DNA from: Candidatus Rokuibacteriota bacterium | Lineage (GTDB): Bacteria; Methylomirabilota; Methylomirabilia; Rokubacteriales; CSP1-6 | Direction: 5' to 3' | Length of the DNA stretch: 44,567 nt | Assembly: GCA_003221635.1 (NCBI GenBank) | Contig: QHSR01000246.1 | Coordinates: 1-44,567, forward strand | In this document: one piece after another, positions 10,801 to 20,098 of the stretch | How positions within the stretch are numbered: the stretch's first letter is position 1 | How the letters are laid out: each line of letters starts with the position of its first letter | Made by a program: the position numbers and the translations under genes | The notes under the pieces: model-generated | Seen by the model: only the letters and a program-made list of their open reading frames with translations | What the model was told of the DNA's origin: nothing | Databases searched by the model: none

Positions 10801-12175
10801 ATGCGGCGGACCAAGATCGTCTGCACGATCGGTCCCGCGAGCAGCAGCACCGCCGAGCTCGATCGCTTGGTCGGGGCCGGCCTGGACGTCGCGCGTCTCA
10901 ACTTCTCCCACGGCACGCACGACGAGCACGCGGAGGTGATCCGGCGGATCCGTGAGGGCGAGGCGCGCTGGGGCCGCCCGGTGGCCATCCTCCAGGATCT
11001 CCAGGGACCGAAGATCAGGCTGGGAACCTTCGGCCCGGGTGGGGGCGGGCGCGTCGATCTCGAAGCAGGTCGGACGTTCACCCTCTGTGCGCGGCCGGTC
11101 GTGGGCACCGTGGAACGGGCGTCGCTCACCCACCCCGAATATTTGAAAGGCGGTGTCGCCGGACGAAGTCCGCTGCCGCGTGGTCGTCGGCGGACGCATC
11201 AGCGATCACAAGGGGCTCTCGCTCCCGCGAGTCACGCTGCCGGTGTCCTGCCTGACGCCGAAGGACTGCGAGGACCTGCGCTTCGGCCTGCGCCAGGGGG
11301 TTGACTTCGTCGCGGTCTCGTTCGTCCGGTCAGCCGACGACATCGACGCGGTGCGGAGCGTCCTGCGCGCCGAGGCGGCGGGGGATCTGCCGATCGTCGC
11401 GAAGCTCGAGCGTCACGAGATCCTCGCCAATCTCCCGGGCATCCTGAACACGGTGGACGCGGTCATGGTCGCGCGCGGCGACCTCGGCGTCGACGTACCG
11501 ATCGAGGACGTGCCCCATATCCAGAAGGAGATCATCCGACAGGCGCGCGGCGCGAAGGTCCCGGTGATCGTCGCGACCCAGATGCTGGAGTCGATGGTCA
11601 CGCATATCCGGCCCACGCGCGCCGAAGTCTCGGACGTCTCGACGGCGATCTTCGACGGCGCCGACGCGATCATGCTGTCCGCCGAGACCGCCACCGGGCG
11701 GTATCCCGGGGAGGCCGTCTCCGTCATGGCGCGGATCGCCGAGCGCGCCGACGGCGCGGTGCTGGCCGTCGAACGGGAGCGGCGGCGGCGCCCGGGCGGG
11801 AGCTTCCCGGAGGCCATCTCCGATGCGGCGGCGACGGCGGCGCACGTGCTCGGCGCGCGCGCCATCGTGGCCTTCACCGAGTCGGGCTTCTCGGCCCGCC
11901 TCATCTCCCAGGCCCGCCCGGGCGTGCCGATCATCGCGCTGACGCCCTTCGTCGAGGTCCAGCGGCGGCTCGCGCTTTCGTGGGGTGTCATCTCCCGTCT
12001 GATCAGGAAGGTCGAGACGACCGACGAGATGATCGAGGAGGTCGAGGCGACGTTGCTGAACGACGGCTCGGTGCGTCCCAACGACGTGATCGTCATCATC
12101 TCCGGATCACCCATGTGGGTCCGGGGAACGACGAATCTGCTGAAGCTCCATCGGGTGGGCGAGCGCCGCGCGTGA
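10801..12175 (+). pseudogene. pyk: Pyruvate kinase with an internal deletion and frameshift
   Basis: The N-terminal part (10801 to about 11145) reads TKIVCTIGPASS, ARLNFSHG, LQDLQGPKIRLG and ends near V-E-R-A-S-L-T-H-P-E-Y. The rest (from about 11153 in a different frame) resumes at S-P-D-E-V-R-C-R-V-V-V-G-G and carries ISDHKGLSLP, VAKLERHE, MVARGDLGVD, ATQMLESM, SAETATGRYP and the C-terminal domain. About 20-25 residues of the B domain, normally containing the G-D-x-I-x-I-D-D-G strand, are missing at the junction and the reading frame changes. Either the gene is inactive or the assembly lost a non-multiple-of-three segment here. The intact protein would catalyse PEP + ADP to pyruvate + ATP. 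Confidence 0.85.
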
Positions 12176-15100
12176 GGGGCGCGCCCAGCCGCCGGAGCCG
12201 GGAGCTCGAGGCGCTGCACGCGGTCGCGGTCGCGACCGGCAGCGGGGACGGTCTGGCTCTCACCGCCGAGCGGACGCTCGAGGTCGTGTGCGGCATCGCC
12301 GGGATCACCGTCGGAGGCGTGTTCCGATTCGACCGCGCGACCCAGACGCTCGTCCTCACCGCTCATCGTGGTCTTCTGCCCGATGACATCGAGCGCTTGC
12401 GCGTCCGGTCGCTCGACCAGAGCCACGTCGGTGAAGTGATCCGCAGCGGTCGGCCGGTCGTCACGGATCTCACCGCCTCGCGCGTGCTGACGCCCGACGT
12501 CGTCGAGCGCGTGAGAGTCGGCGGCTACCGAACCCAGCTCGCCCTGCCGATTCCGGTCGACGGCCAGACGTGGGGCGTCATGGCGCTCATCACGCGGGAG
12601 GCCCGGACCTTCGATGCTGACGAGCTGACGCTGCTCCAGGTGGTCGCGCACCAGGTGGGACAGGCGGTGGCCCGCGCCGCGCTCCTGGCCGAGGGCCGGG
12701 AGAAGAGCCGCCGCCTCGAGACGCTCGCGCGTCTGGCGCAGACGCTGACCGCCACGCTGTCGCTCGACGAGGTGTTTCGCCGCGTGGTCGATGCGGCGGT
12801 CGAGCTGTTCGGGTCGAGCACCGCGCAGCTCTGGCTGGTGGACGACGACGACCGCCATGTCTCGCGGCGGGCGGCCGCGGGGATCCAGCCGTCGGAGGCC
12901 GTCGAGCGCTTGCAAGTCGGGGAGGGGCTCGTCGGGACGGTCGTGGCGACCCGCGAGCCGCTGACGGCGGTCGACCCGCTTCGAGACCCCCGGGCGCGTA
13001 ACGTCGAGCGGGTCCGCGCCGACGACGTGGTCAGCGTCGGCATCGTGCCACTGCCGCTGGGCGACCGGGTGCTGGGCGCCCTGGCCATCGGCGTCCGCGC
13101 CCGGCACGAATACACCTCCGACGAGCTGCAGCTCCTCGGCTCGCTCGCCTCGCACGCGGCGAACGCGATCAACAACGCCCAGCTCTATCGCGAAGCGACC
13201 CGGCAGGCGCAGCGCCTGAGCGCGCTGACCGACCTGGTGCGTCTGGTGTCCGAGACCCTCGACTTCGACCCCGCCGCACAACGCGTCGCCGACAGCGTGT
13301 GCTCGCTGCTTGGTGCCCGCGCCTCGTGCCTGTACCGGGTCGACCCGGCCTCGGACACCCTCGTCGCGGTCGCGACCTCCAGGGATCCCGACCAGCTCTT
13401 CCAGTGGCATACGGTGCTGCCGAAGGGCATCGGGATCGCCGGGCTCGCCGTGAGCCAGCGCCGGTCCGTCGCCTCGCCCGACGTGCTGGTCGATGCGCGC
13501 ATCAGCTTCACGGATGAGATGCGCGCCCGTATCGCGCTGGAAGCGGACCGCTCCCTGCTCGCCGTTCCGCTGCTGGTGCAGGGACGGATGTTCGGCGCGC
13601 TCGCCGTCAGTGATCGCGTCGGACGCGTCTTCGATGACTCCGAGATTCGCCTGGCGCAGGCGTTCGCCGACCAGGCCGCGCTGGCGCTGGAGAACGCGCG
13701 GCTCTACACGGAGGCGAGGCGCCGACGGCTCGAAGCGGAGGAGCTGGCCCGGCTCGCGCGGACGCTGACCGAGAGCCTCGATCCGCGAGCGGTCGGTGAC
13801 CAGATCGCCGAGAGCGTGCTCGCGCTCTTCCTGGTGCGGTCGTCCGTGCTGCGATTGCTGCAGCCCGACGGATCGCTGGTGACCGTGGCCAGCGGGGGGC
13901 GCCGTCGCAGCGCGTCGCCGCTCGGCGCCGTGCTGCCCGCGGGCGTCGGGGCGTCCGGGCGAGCGGCCGTCGAGGGTCGAGCGGTGACGTCGCCCGACGC
14001 CTTCAACGACCCGTCGATCGTCCTCAGCGAAGAGGTCGCGAAGAGGATGCGCCGCGCCGGCGACGGCGCGCTGCTCGCCGTGCCGCTCCGGGCGAAGGGC
14101 CGGATCATCGGCACCCTCTCGCTGGGGGATGCCTCGGGCCGGGTCTTTTCCGAGGCGGAGGTCGGGCTGCTCCAGGCCTTCGGCGACCAGGCGGCGCTCG
14201 CGCTGGAGAACGCCCGTCTCTTCTCGCTCGAGACGGCCCGCCGGGGGCAAATCGCAGCCCTCGCTCAAGCCGAGCGCGAGTTCGCCCCCGAGCTCGACCC
14301 CGACCGCCTCCTCACCCTGGTCGTCGAGCGCGCCACGCGGCTCTTCGATGCCCACGGCGTCATCTACCTCGCGGACGGGGGTCGCGGGCTGGCGCCGCGC
14401 GCCTGGACGCCGGGCGGCGGATTCGGGGACGTCACGATCGCCTTCGGGCACGGCGTGGTCGGGGTCTGCGCCGAGCAGCGCCGGGGCCTCGTCGTCAACG
14501 ACTACGCGGCGTCGCACTTCGCCGTGCGCAGGTGGGTCGACATGGGAGTGCGCCGCGCGATGGCGTTCCCGCTGTGCGTGCAGGACCGGGTGCTCGGCGT
14601 CATCGCGATGAATCGAACCGGCCCGGACGCCGCGCCGTTCCTCGACGAAGACCTGGCCGTCCTGGAGAGCTTCGCCGCCCGCGCCGCCATCGCGCTCGAG
14701 AACGCGCGCCTGTACGAGCAGAACCGGCGGCAGGTCGAGGAGCTGTCGGTGCTGCTGGAGCTGTCGCACGCGGTCACCGGCCAGCTCGATCGAGCGGCAC
14801 TGCTCGACGCGATTCGCGCGCAGGTCGGCCGCATCCTCAACGCCGCCAACATGGCGATCGTGCTCCGCGACGAGGTGCGGGGGGATCTCGAAGTCGTGCT
14901 CCGCACCGTCGACGGCGCGCTCGACATGCGGCCGCCGCTTCGGTACCCGGATCGGTCGGTGGGACTCATGTCCGTCGTGCTGGAGACGGGCGAGGCGATT
15001 CGCAGCGACGACTACTTCGCCGAGTGCGCGCGACGCGGCGTCGAGCCGGTACCGACCTTCGCGGGGGCGCGGCACTGGCTCGGAGTCCCGATGAGGGCGG

Positions 15101-16392
15101 CGGACACGGTCATCGGCGTGCTGACCCTGCGCAGCCCCGAGCGGCCATTCGCCGACGCCGATCAGCGCCTGCTGACCAACATCGCCCATCTCGCCGCGCT
15201 GGCGTTGCGCAACGCGCGGCTCTTCGAGGAGCGGACGCGCGCCTACGGCGAGCTGGCCGGGGCGCAGGATCAGCTTGTGCGCACGGAGAAACTCCGCGCA
15301 CTCGGCGAGATGGCCTCGGGCGTGGCCCACGACTTCAACAACCTGCTCGCGTCGATCCTGGGCCGGGCCCAGCTCACGCTCCAGCGCCTGAAAGATCCGC
15401 AGCTGCGCACGTGGATACAGGTCATCGAGCGTGCTGCCCTGGACGGCGCGCAGACCGTCCGCCGGCTGCAGGAGTTCACGCGGACCCGCCGGGATCAGCA
15501 GCGCTTCTTCGCAGTCGACCTCAACGAGGTCGTGAGCGGCGCGCTCGAGATCACCCAATCGCGCTGGCGGGAGGAGACGCGCAGCCGGGGGGTGGCGGTC
15601 GAGGTGCAGACCTCGTTCGCGGTCCTGCCCTCGGTGGCGGGCGATCCCGCCGAGCTGCGGGAGGCGCTGACCAATCTCATTTTGAACGCGGTGGACGCCA
15701 TGCCGACGGGCGGCACCCTAACGCTGACCACGGCCGTCGAGAACAACGAGGTCGTGGTGACGGTGGCCGACTCCGGCGTCGGCATTTCCGACGCCATCCG
15801 GGGCAAGATCTTCGACCCGTTCTTCACCACGAAGGGCCCGCAGGGCACCGGGCTCGGGCTCTCGATGACGTATGGGATCCTCTCCCGGCACGGCGCCCGC
15901 ATCACGGTCGACAGCCACGAGGGGCGCGGCACCGCGTTCCGCTTGACGTTCGCGCCGGGTGAGGCGTCCGACGTGGAGGCGCCGGGCTCGACGGCCGAGC
16001 CGGCCGCACCCGGCGCGTCGCTCCGGTGTCTGGTCGTCGATGACGAAGAGCAAGTGGGCACGGTGCTCGGCGACGTCCTCGTGGCCGGAGGCCATCGGGT
16101 CGTGGTGCTCACCGACGGCGGTGAGGCGATCGCCCGCTTCCGCGCGGAACCCTTCGATCTGGTGTTCACCGACCTGGCGATGCCGCGGGTCTCGGGCTGG
16201 CAGGTGGCCCAGTCGGTCAAGGAGATCGCGCCCGCGGTGCCGGTGGTCCTTGTCACCGGCTTCGGCGTCGAGCTGTCGGCGGAGGAGCGCCACGCCCACG
16301 GCGTGGACCTGGTGGTGGTGAAGCCGTTGAAGATCAACGACGTCCTGGACGTCGTTGCGCGCGTGACCCGCCGGCGCGCGAAGCGGACCTGA
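12172..16392 (+). CDS. Hybrid sensor histidine kinase with six GAF domains and a C-terminal receiver
   Basis: A 1406-residue soluble kinase starting at GTG 12172, which overlaps the pyk stop (GTGA). Six consecutive GAF domains span roughly residues 15-172, 190-342, 345-516, 523-690, 696-850 and 856-1020; several end with the family's A-L-A-L-E-N-A-R-L helix. The dimerisation motif LGEMASGVAHDFNNLL places the phosphorylated histidine at about H1053. The ATPase part has the N box L-N-A-V-D-A-M, DSGVGI, FDPFFTTK and GTGLGLS (about 1160-1260). The receiver domain (about 1282-1400) has the D-D-E acidic pair, phosphoacceptor D1334 in FTDLAMPR and the K in V-V-K-P-L. No membrane segment is present, so it senses a cytoplasmic signal. 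No cognate regulator is adjacent. Confidence 0.92.
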   Translation: MRGAPSRRSRELEALHAVAVATGSGDGLALTAERTLEVVCGIAGITVGGVFRFDRATQTLVLTAHRGLLPDDIERLRVRSLDQSHVGEVIRSGRPVVTDLTASRVLTPDVVERVRVGGYRTQLALPIPVDGQTWGVMALITREARTFDADELTLLQVVAHQVGQAVARAALLAEGREKSRRLETLARLAQTLTATLSLDEVFRRVVDAAVELFGSSTAQLWLVDDDDRHVSRRAAAGIQPSEAVERLQVGEGLVGTVVATREPLTAVDPLRDPRARNVERVRADDVVSVGIVPLPLGDRVLGALAIGVRARHEYTSDELQLLGSLASHAANAINNAQLYREATRQAQRLSALTDLVRLVSETLDFDPAAQRVADSVCSLLGARASCLYRVDPASDTLVAVATSRDPDQLFQWHTVLPKGIGIAGLAVSQRRSVASPDVLVDARISFTDEMRARIALEADRSLLAVPLLVQGRMFGALAVSDRVGRVFDDSEIRLAQAFADQAALALENARLYTEARRRRLEAEELARLARTLTESLDPRAVGDQIAESVLALFLVRSSVLRLLQPDGSLVTVASGGRRRSASPLGAVLPAGVGASGRAAVEGRAVTSPDAFNDPSIVLSEEVAKRMRRAGDGALLAVPLRAKGRIIGTLSLGDASGRVFSEAEVGLLQAFGDQAALALENARLFSLETARRGQIAALAQAEREFAPELDPDRLLTLVVERATRLFDAHGVIYLADGGRGLAPRAWTPGGGFGDVTIAFGHGVVGVCAEQRRGLVVNDYAASHFAVRRWVDMGVRRAMAFPLCVQDRVLGVIAMNRTGPDAAPFLDEDLAVLESFAARAAIALENARLYEQNRRQVEELSVLLELSHAVTGQLDRAALLDAIRAQVGRILNAANMAIVLRDEVRGDLEVVLRTVDGALDMRPPLRYPDRSVGLMSVVLETGEAIRSDDYFAECARRGVEPVPTFAGARHWLGVPMRAADTVIGVLTLRSPERPFADADQRLLTNIAHLAALALRNARLFEERTRAYGELAGAQDQLVRTEKLRALGEMASGVAHDFNNLLASILGRAQLTLQRLKDPQLRTWIQVIERAALDGAQTVRRLQEFTRTRRDQQRFFAVDLNEVVSGALEITQSRWREETRSRGVAVEVQTSFAVLPSVAGDPAELREALTNLILNAVDAMPTGGTLTLTTAVENNEVVVTVADSGVGISDAIRGKIFDPFFTTKGPQGTGLGLSMTYGILSRHGARITVDSHEGRGTAFRLTFAPGEASDVEAPGSTAEPAAPGASLRCLVVDDEEQVGTVLGDVLVAGGHRVVVLTDGGEAIARFRAEPFDLVFTDLAMPRVSGWQVAQSVKEIAPAVPVVLVTGFGVELSAEERHAHGVDLVVVKPLKINDVLDVVARVTRRRAKRT

Positions 16393-16408
16393 ACGGAGGA
16401 CGACCGCC

Positions 16409-17197
16409 ATGGACTTCCAGTTCTTGACCCTCGAGCGCCGCGACGGGGTCGCGACGATCACGCTCAACCGACCCGATGCGTTCAACGCGCTGAGCCTCGG
16501 CCTCGGCCGCGAGCTCTTTCACGCGGCGCTCGAGGTCGACGAGGACCCGGCCGTCCGCTGCGTCGTGGTGACGGGCGCGGGTCGCGCCTTCTGCGCCGGC
16601 GGTGACGTCAAGGACTTCGCCGACAACCTCGACCGCATCGGGGTGCTCGTCAAGGAGCTGACGACCTACTTGCACGGGACCGTGTCCCGGTTCTGCCGGA
16701 GCGACAAGCCCGTCATCATGGGAGTCAACGGCGTCGCGGCCGGCGGCGGGTTGAGCTTCGCGCTCTCCGGCGACCTCGTGATCGCCGCCGAGTCCGCGCG
16801 GCTCACGATGGCCTACTCGAAGATCGCCGCCACCCCCGACGGATCGTCGTCCTATTTCCTCCCGCGACTCGTCGGCCTCCGCCGCGCGATGGAGCTCTAC
16901 TTCACCAACCGCGTGCTGTCGGCGCGCGAAGCCTTCGAGTGGGGACTGGTGACCCGCGTGGTGCCCGACGCCGAGCTCACCACCGCGGTCACGGCGCTGG
17001 CTCGCGAGCTCGCGCAAGGGCCGTCGAAGGCGTTCGGCGGCGCCAAGCGGCTCTTCCACCAGTCGACGTGGGAAAGCCTCGAGACGCAGATGGAGCTCGA
17101 GGCGCAGGCGATCGCGGCGAGCGGCCACACCGAGGACTTCCGCAACGGCGTGACCGCATTCGCCCGCAAGCAGACCCCGACGTTCCGGGGGCGGTGA
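16409..17197 (+). CDS. Enoyl-CoA hydratase/isomerase family protein
   Basis: A 262-residue crotonase-fold enzyme with both oxyanion-hole elements, GAGRAFCAGGDVKDF and NGVAAGGGLSFALSGD. The active-site region reads S-K-I-A-A-T-P-D-G-S-S-S-Y-F-L-P-R, with Asp rather than the paired glutamates of classic hydratases, which is the PaaG-like isomerase pattern. It should act on an acyl-CoA, but the substrate is not evident. The ATG follows GGAGG with suitable spacing. It lies 16 nt after the histidine kinase, but nothing indicates a shared pathway. Confidence 0.87.
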   Translation: MDFQFLTLERRDGVATITLNRPDAFNALSLGLGRELFHAALEVDEDPAVRCVVVTGAGRAFCAGGDVKDFADNLDRIGVLVKELTTYLHGTVSRFCRSDKPVIMGVNGVAAGGGLSFALSGDLVIAAESARLTMAYSKIAATPDGSSSYFLPRLVGLRRAMELYFTNRVLSAREAFEWGLVTRVVPDAELTTAVTALARELAQGPSKAFGGAKRLFHQSTWESLETQMELEAQAIAASGHTEDFRNGVTAFARKQTPTFRGR

Positions 17198-17252
17198 GTC
17201 GAGTCGCGGTGCCGCAGGCCTGGGCCGACCACGATCCTGCGCAGGAGGAGCT

Positions 17253-17516
17253 ATGCTGAACACGATGGCGTTCGCCCACTCGCTCGCGACCCTGTCCGGG
17301 GCCGTCTACATCGTCTTCTATGCCCTGGCGGTCGTCTGGCGAGACGCGTTCCGGTTCCTGTTCAACGCCCAGTTCTTCGGGGCCGACGTCGCCGCGCTCC
17401 TGCCGCAGCAGCTCACGTATGCCGGCTTCGTCGGCACGTTCATCGCCCTGATCGGGTTCGCGTGGCTCTCCGGGTTCGCCTGGGCATGGCTCTACAATCG
17501 GCTGGCGGCCTCGTAG
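17253..17516 (+). CDS. Small membrane protein, DUF5676-like
   Basis: An 87-residue protein with two or three hydrophobic helices and the C-terminal pattern A-W-A-W-L-Y-N-R-L seen in DUF5676-type membrane proteins. AGGAGG stands just upstream of the ATG. Function unknown. Confidence 0.7.
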   Translation: MLNTMAFAHSLATLSGAVYIVFYALAVVWRDAFRFLFNAQFFGADVAALLPQQLTYAGFVGTFIALIGFAWLSGFAWAWLYNRLAAS

Positions 17517-17574
17517 TAGGGAAGGCTGACGGGCGGGGCCGCCTGAGCGCGTCGACCGGCACGGGGGCCTCGAG

Positions 17575-17580
17575 TACAAT
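17575..17580 (+). promoter_or_regulatory. Candidate -10 box TACAAT for the Sec-glutaredoxin gene
   Basis: TACAAT lies 30 nt before the ATG at 17611, leaving room for the AGGAGG at 17600-17605. No convincing -35 box is visible. Confidence 0.4.
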
Positions 17581-17610
17581 CGCGATGGCGATCTTCTTCA
17601 GGAGGCTCAC

Positions 17611-18390
17611 ATGACCAATAAGGATGCCGCTCGGGTTTCCGGAACAACCGTCAGGCTCTACTACCGGCCGGGCTGATCGTCCTGCGCCAAGACGAAGGAG
17701 CTCCTCTCGTCTTGGGGGGTCGAGTTCGACCCGGTCGACGTGCAGGCGCGTCCGGAGGGCTACGCCGAGCTCAAGCGGCTGGGGATCGGACGGGTACCCG
17801 CGGTGACGGTCGGCGATCGCGCCGCGCACGGGTGGAATCCGCCGGCGTACGCCGAGCTGCTCGGCATTCCGTATTCAGCGGCGGTCAAGCTTGCGCCGAC
17901 CGAGTTGGCCAAGCGGCTCGACATCATCCTCGATACGACGCAGGGACTCATCCACGCCGTGCCGGACCAGCACATGGACTGGCGGCCGCCCGAGCGGAAT
18001 CGGACCGTGCGCAACCTGGGCTATCACGTCTTCCGGCTGTCGCTGGCATTCGTGGACGGTATGGACCTCGGCGAGTTCCCTGAGTCCTGGTTGCTGGACC
18101 AGGCGCCGGCGGACCTCCGTGACGGCCCGGCCATCGCGCGCTACGGCGCGCTCGTGCGTGGCCGTATCACCGGGTGGTTCGAGGGGGCGTCGCCCCGCGA
18201 ATTCGAGCGCGTGATCAAGGTGTACTACGGCCCGCAGTCCGGCCACGACCTGCTCGAGCGCACGACGTGGCACGCCGCGCAGCACTTGCGGCAAATCTAC
18301 GCGCTGGCCGAGCGCCTCGCGATCACACCGCCGGCACCGATGCCGGCATACGCCTTCGAGGGATTGCCGCTGCCAGACGCTCTGTGGTGA
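17611..18390 (+). CDS. Selenocysteine glutaredoxin-like domain fused to a DinB-type domain, UGA-decoded
   Basis: The ATG at 17611 follows AGGAGG. Decoding the TGA at 17674-17676 as Sec22 gives a 259-residue protein. The first about 85 residues are glutaredoxin-like: V-R-L-Y-Y-R-P-G-U-S-S-C-A-K-T-K-E-L-L, then a cis-proline segment G-R-V-P-A-V-T-V-G. Homologues would have C-x-x-C here. From about residue 100 a DinB/YfiT four-helix domain follows, with histidines in N-L-G-Y-H and W-H-A-A-Q-H-L-R-Q-I as likely metal ligands. DinB proteins often act with low-molecular-weight thiols, so the fusion may couple thiol transfer or reduction to a DinB activity; this is an inference. A 9-bp hairpin follows the UGA. 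The next in-frame start (17740) lies after the glutaredoxin active site, so translation from there would lose it. Confidence 0.87.
17687..17715 (+). promoter_or_regulatory. SECIS-like stem-loop after the UGA of Sec-glutaredoxin-DinB
   Basis: A perfect 9-bp stem, CCAAGACGA with UCGUCUUGG, encloses an 11-nt loop AGGAGCUCCUC and starts 11 nt after the UGA. Loop guanines fall at +21 and +22, close to the position of the SelB-contacting bases in the E. coli fdhF element. This is the most convincing of the four elements. Confidence 0.75.
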
Positions 18391-18452
18391 CCGGGGGGCT
18401 CGACCACGCGGCACGCATGCGCTGCCCGGCGGCGCCCCGTCTCGGCGGCTAG

Positions 18453-19388
18453 CTAGTCCTCTTCAACCCACGCCGTCGCGAGGCGACGGGCGAGGTCACG
18501 GTGGCCCTTGAAGAAGTACGCGAGCATGGCGGCCGTCGCGAGCAGATTGCCGAGGAAAACCGTCCACCCGGCGATCTCGTCGAGCACCCACTTCGCCGCG
18601 ATCAGCACGCCGCCGATGAAAAACACCTCGAACGCGGTGAAGAAGATCACCAGGGCGAAGACGAAGAGCGGCTGGCGCTCGGCGCCTGCGATCAGCACGG
18701 CGCCCACGATTCCGAACAACGCGAACGCGATCCCGTGCACGATGGTGTAGGAGGCGACCGCGGCCAGCGGGTCGGTCTGGCGGAGAATCCCCGTGCCGAG
18801 CAGCTTCGGTGTCCGCAGCGGCTCGCCCTGGGTCCAGTCGATCGCCAGGAACCAGACCGCGACGACGGCCGCGCCGAGCAGGCCGGCCACGATGCCCTCG
18901 CGGAGCACGCTGCCCCAGGAGCCGATCAGCGTGCGCGGCAGGGCGCGGTGAGCGCGGAAGAAGTACCAGAGCATCGCGATCGAGGCGAGGAGATTGCCGA
19001 CCAGGATCGCCCACCCCACGAGGGCGCCCAGCATCGACTTCCTGAGCGCGCCGATGATACCGAAGACGAACACCTCGAAGCTGGCGAAGAGGATCACGAA
19101 GGCGACGAACAGGGTGGGCTCGCGCTCACTGACGGCCATGAGGCTCGCGGCGACCACACCGAACGCGATGAACGCCAGCCCGTGGACGATCGTGTAGCCG
19201 AGGACGTTGCCCAGCGTGGGCCGAAGGCCGATCGGGTTGGTCACGCCCTGGAAGACCGCGGCGCCCAGGAGCCCCGGAGTCAGGAACGGTTGGCCGCGCC
19301 AGATATCGAACAAGAGGAACCAGACGGCGACGACGGCCGCGCCGATCAAGCCGGCAACGATCCCTTCCCTCAGGATCGACCGCTGCAC
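18453..19388 (-). CDS. Membrane protein with internal tandem duplication
   Basis: 311 residues made of two similar halves of about 155. Each half opens (S/V)-L-R-E-G-I-V-A-G-L-x-G-A-A-V-V-A-V-W-F-L, contains Y-T-I-V-H-G-x-A-F near the middle, then F-E-V-F and a W-x-x-x-x-G-N-L-L-A segment, and ends in Y-F-F-(R/K)-(A/G)-H-R. Each half has four predicted helices, so eight in total. I do not recognise a transport or enzymatic motif. The start is GTG 19388, preceded on this strand by TACAAT (19401-19396) only 7 nt upstream, which suggests a leaderless message. Confidence 0.72.
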   Translation of the reverse strand: MQRSILREGIVAGLIGAAVVAVWFLLFDIWRGQPFLTPGLLGAAVFQGVTNPIGLRPTLGNVLGYTIVHGLAFIAFGVVAASLMAVSEREPTLFVAFVILFASFEVFVFGIIGALRKSMLGALVGWAILVGNLLASIAMLWYFFRAHRALPRTLIGSWGSVLREGIVAGLLGAAVVAVWFLAIDWTQGEPLRTPKLLGTGILRQTDPLAAVASYTIVHGIAFALFGIVGAVLIAGAERQPLFVFALVIFFTAFEVFFIGGVLIAAKWVLDEIAGWTVFLGNLLATAAMLAYFFKGHRDLARRLATAWVEED

Positions 19389-19443
19389 GGGCCGTATTGT
19401 ATCGGAGCGCTCGGCCCCTTGTATCGCCTGCCGTGAGGCCGGC

Positions 19444-20094
19444 TCAGGCGTTCTCGGTGTCGCGGGCGAATCGGACGCCGTAGTCGGAGTAACGCAGGTG
19501 AGGCGGCAGGGACGAGCGATGGGCGACCGGGCTCCACGGGTCGGCGTGACGCCAGGCGCCGCCGCGGCTCACGCGCCGCGTGCCGGTCTCCGGGCCGCGC
19601 GGATTCCGGGCGGGCGCGCCGCGGTAATAGTCCTCGCCGAACCAGTCGGCGCACCATTCGTGGCAGACGCCGGAGAGGTCGGTGAGCCCGAGCGCGTTGC
19701 TCGGCGTCTCGCCGACCCGAGGCGGACGATCGAACTTGACGGCGGGCTTCGCGTCGCCCCACGGGTAGCGGGAATCGTCGAGACCGCCGCGCGCGGCCTT
19801 TTCCCACTCGGCCTCCGTCGGCAGCCGGGCCCCCGACCACGCCGCGAACGCCGCGGCCTCGGCCCACGAGAGGCCGACGACGGGCTGTCGCGGGTCGGCG
19901 AACGCGGGGTCGGACCAGAGCGGAGGCGGCGGGCCGCCGGTAGCCGCCCTGTACGCGGCGAAGTCTTCATTGGTCGCGGGCGTGCGGGCCATCAGAAAGG
20001 CGTCGACCCACACGCGGTGCGGGGGGCGCTCGCACGGATGGCCGTGCTCCCAGCCCATGCTGAAATCTCCCGCCGGAACGCGCGCGAAGTCCAC
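19444..20094 (-). CDS. SUMF1/formylglycine-generating-enzyme-fold protein lacking the catalytic cysteines
   Basis: A 216-residue FGE-sulfatase-fold protein: M-D-F-A-R-V-P-A-G-D-F-S-M-G at the start, then V-V-G-L-S-W-A-E-A, ARLPTEAEWEKAARGG, Y-P-W-G-D, N-x-x-G-L-x-D-L-S-G-V-x-x-E-W and R-V-S-R-G-G-A-W. True FGEs carry cysteines shortly after the G-G-S-W motif; here that stretch reads R-H-A-D-P-W-S-P-V-A-H-R-S-S-L with none, so it is probably not a sulfatase activator. The fold is also used by EgtB-like and adhesin-type proteins. The start is GTG 20094, with an ATTATA-type -10 five bases upstream. Confidence 0.78.
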   Translation of the reverse strand: MDFARVPAGDFSMGWEHGHPCERPPHRVWVDAFLMARTPATNEDFAAYRAATGGPPPPLWSDPAFADPRQPVVGLSWAEAAAFAAWSGARLPTEAEWEKAARGGLDDSRYPWGDAKPAVKFDRPPRVGETPSNALGLTDLSGVCHEWCADWFGEDYYRGAPARNPRGPETGTRRVSRGGAWRHADPWSPVAHRSSLPPHLRYSDYGVRFARDTENA

Positions 20095-20098
20095 GCCT

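Noticed and set aside
11413-15558. A 1381-codon open frame on the minus strand opposite the histidine kinase
   Set aside because: It mirrors the third-position GC bias of the real gene and has no recognisable domain; the plus-strand kinase is complete and well supported.
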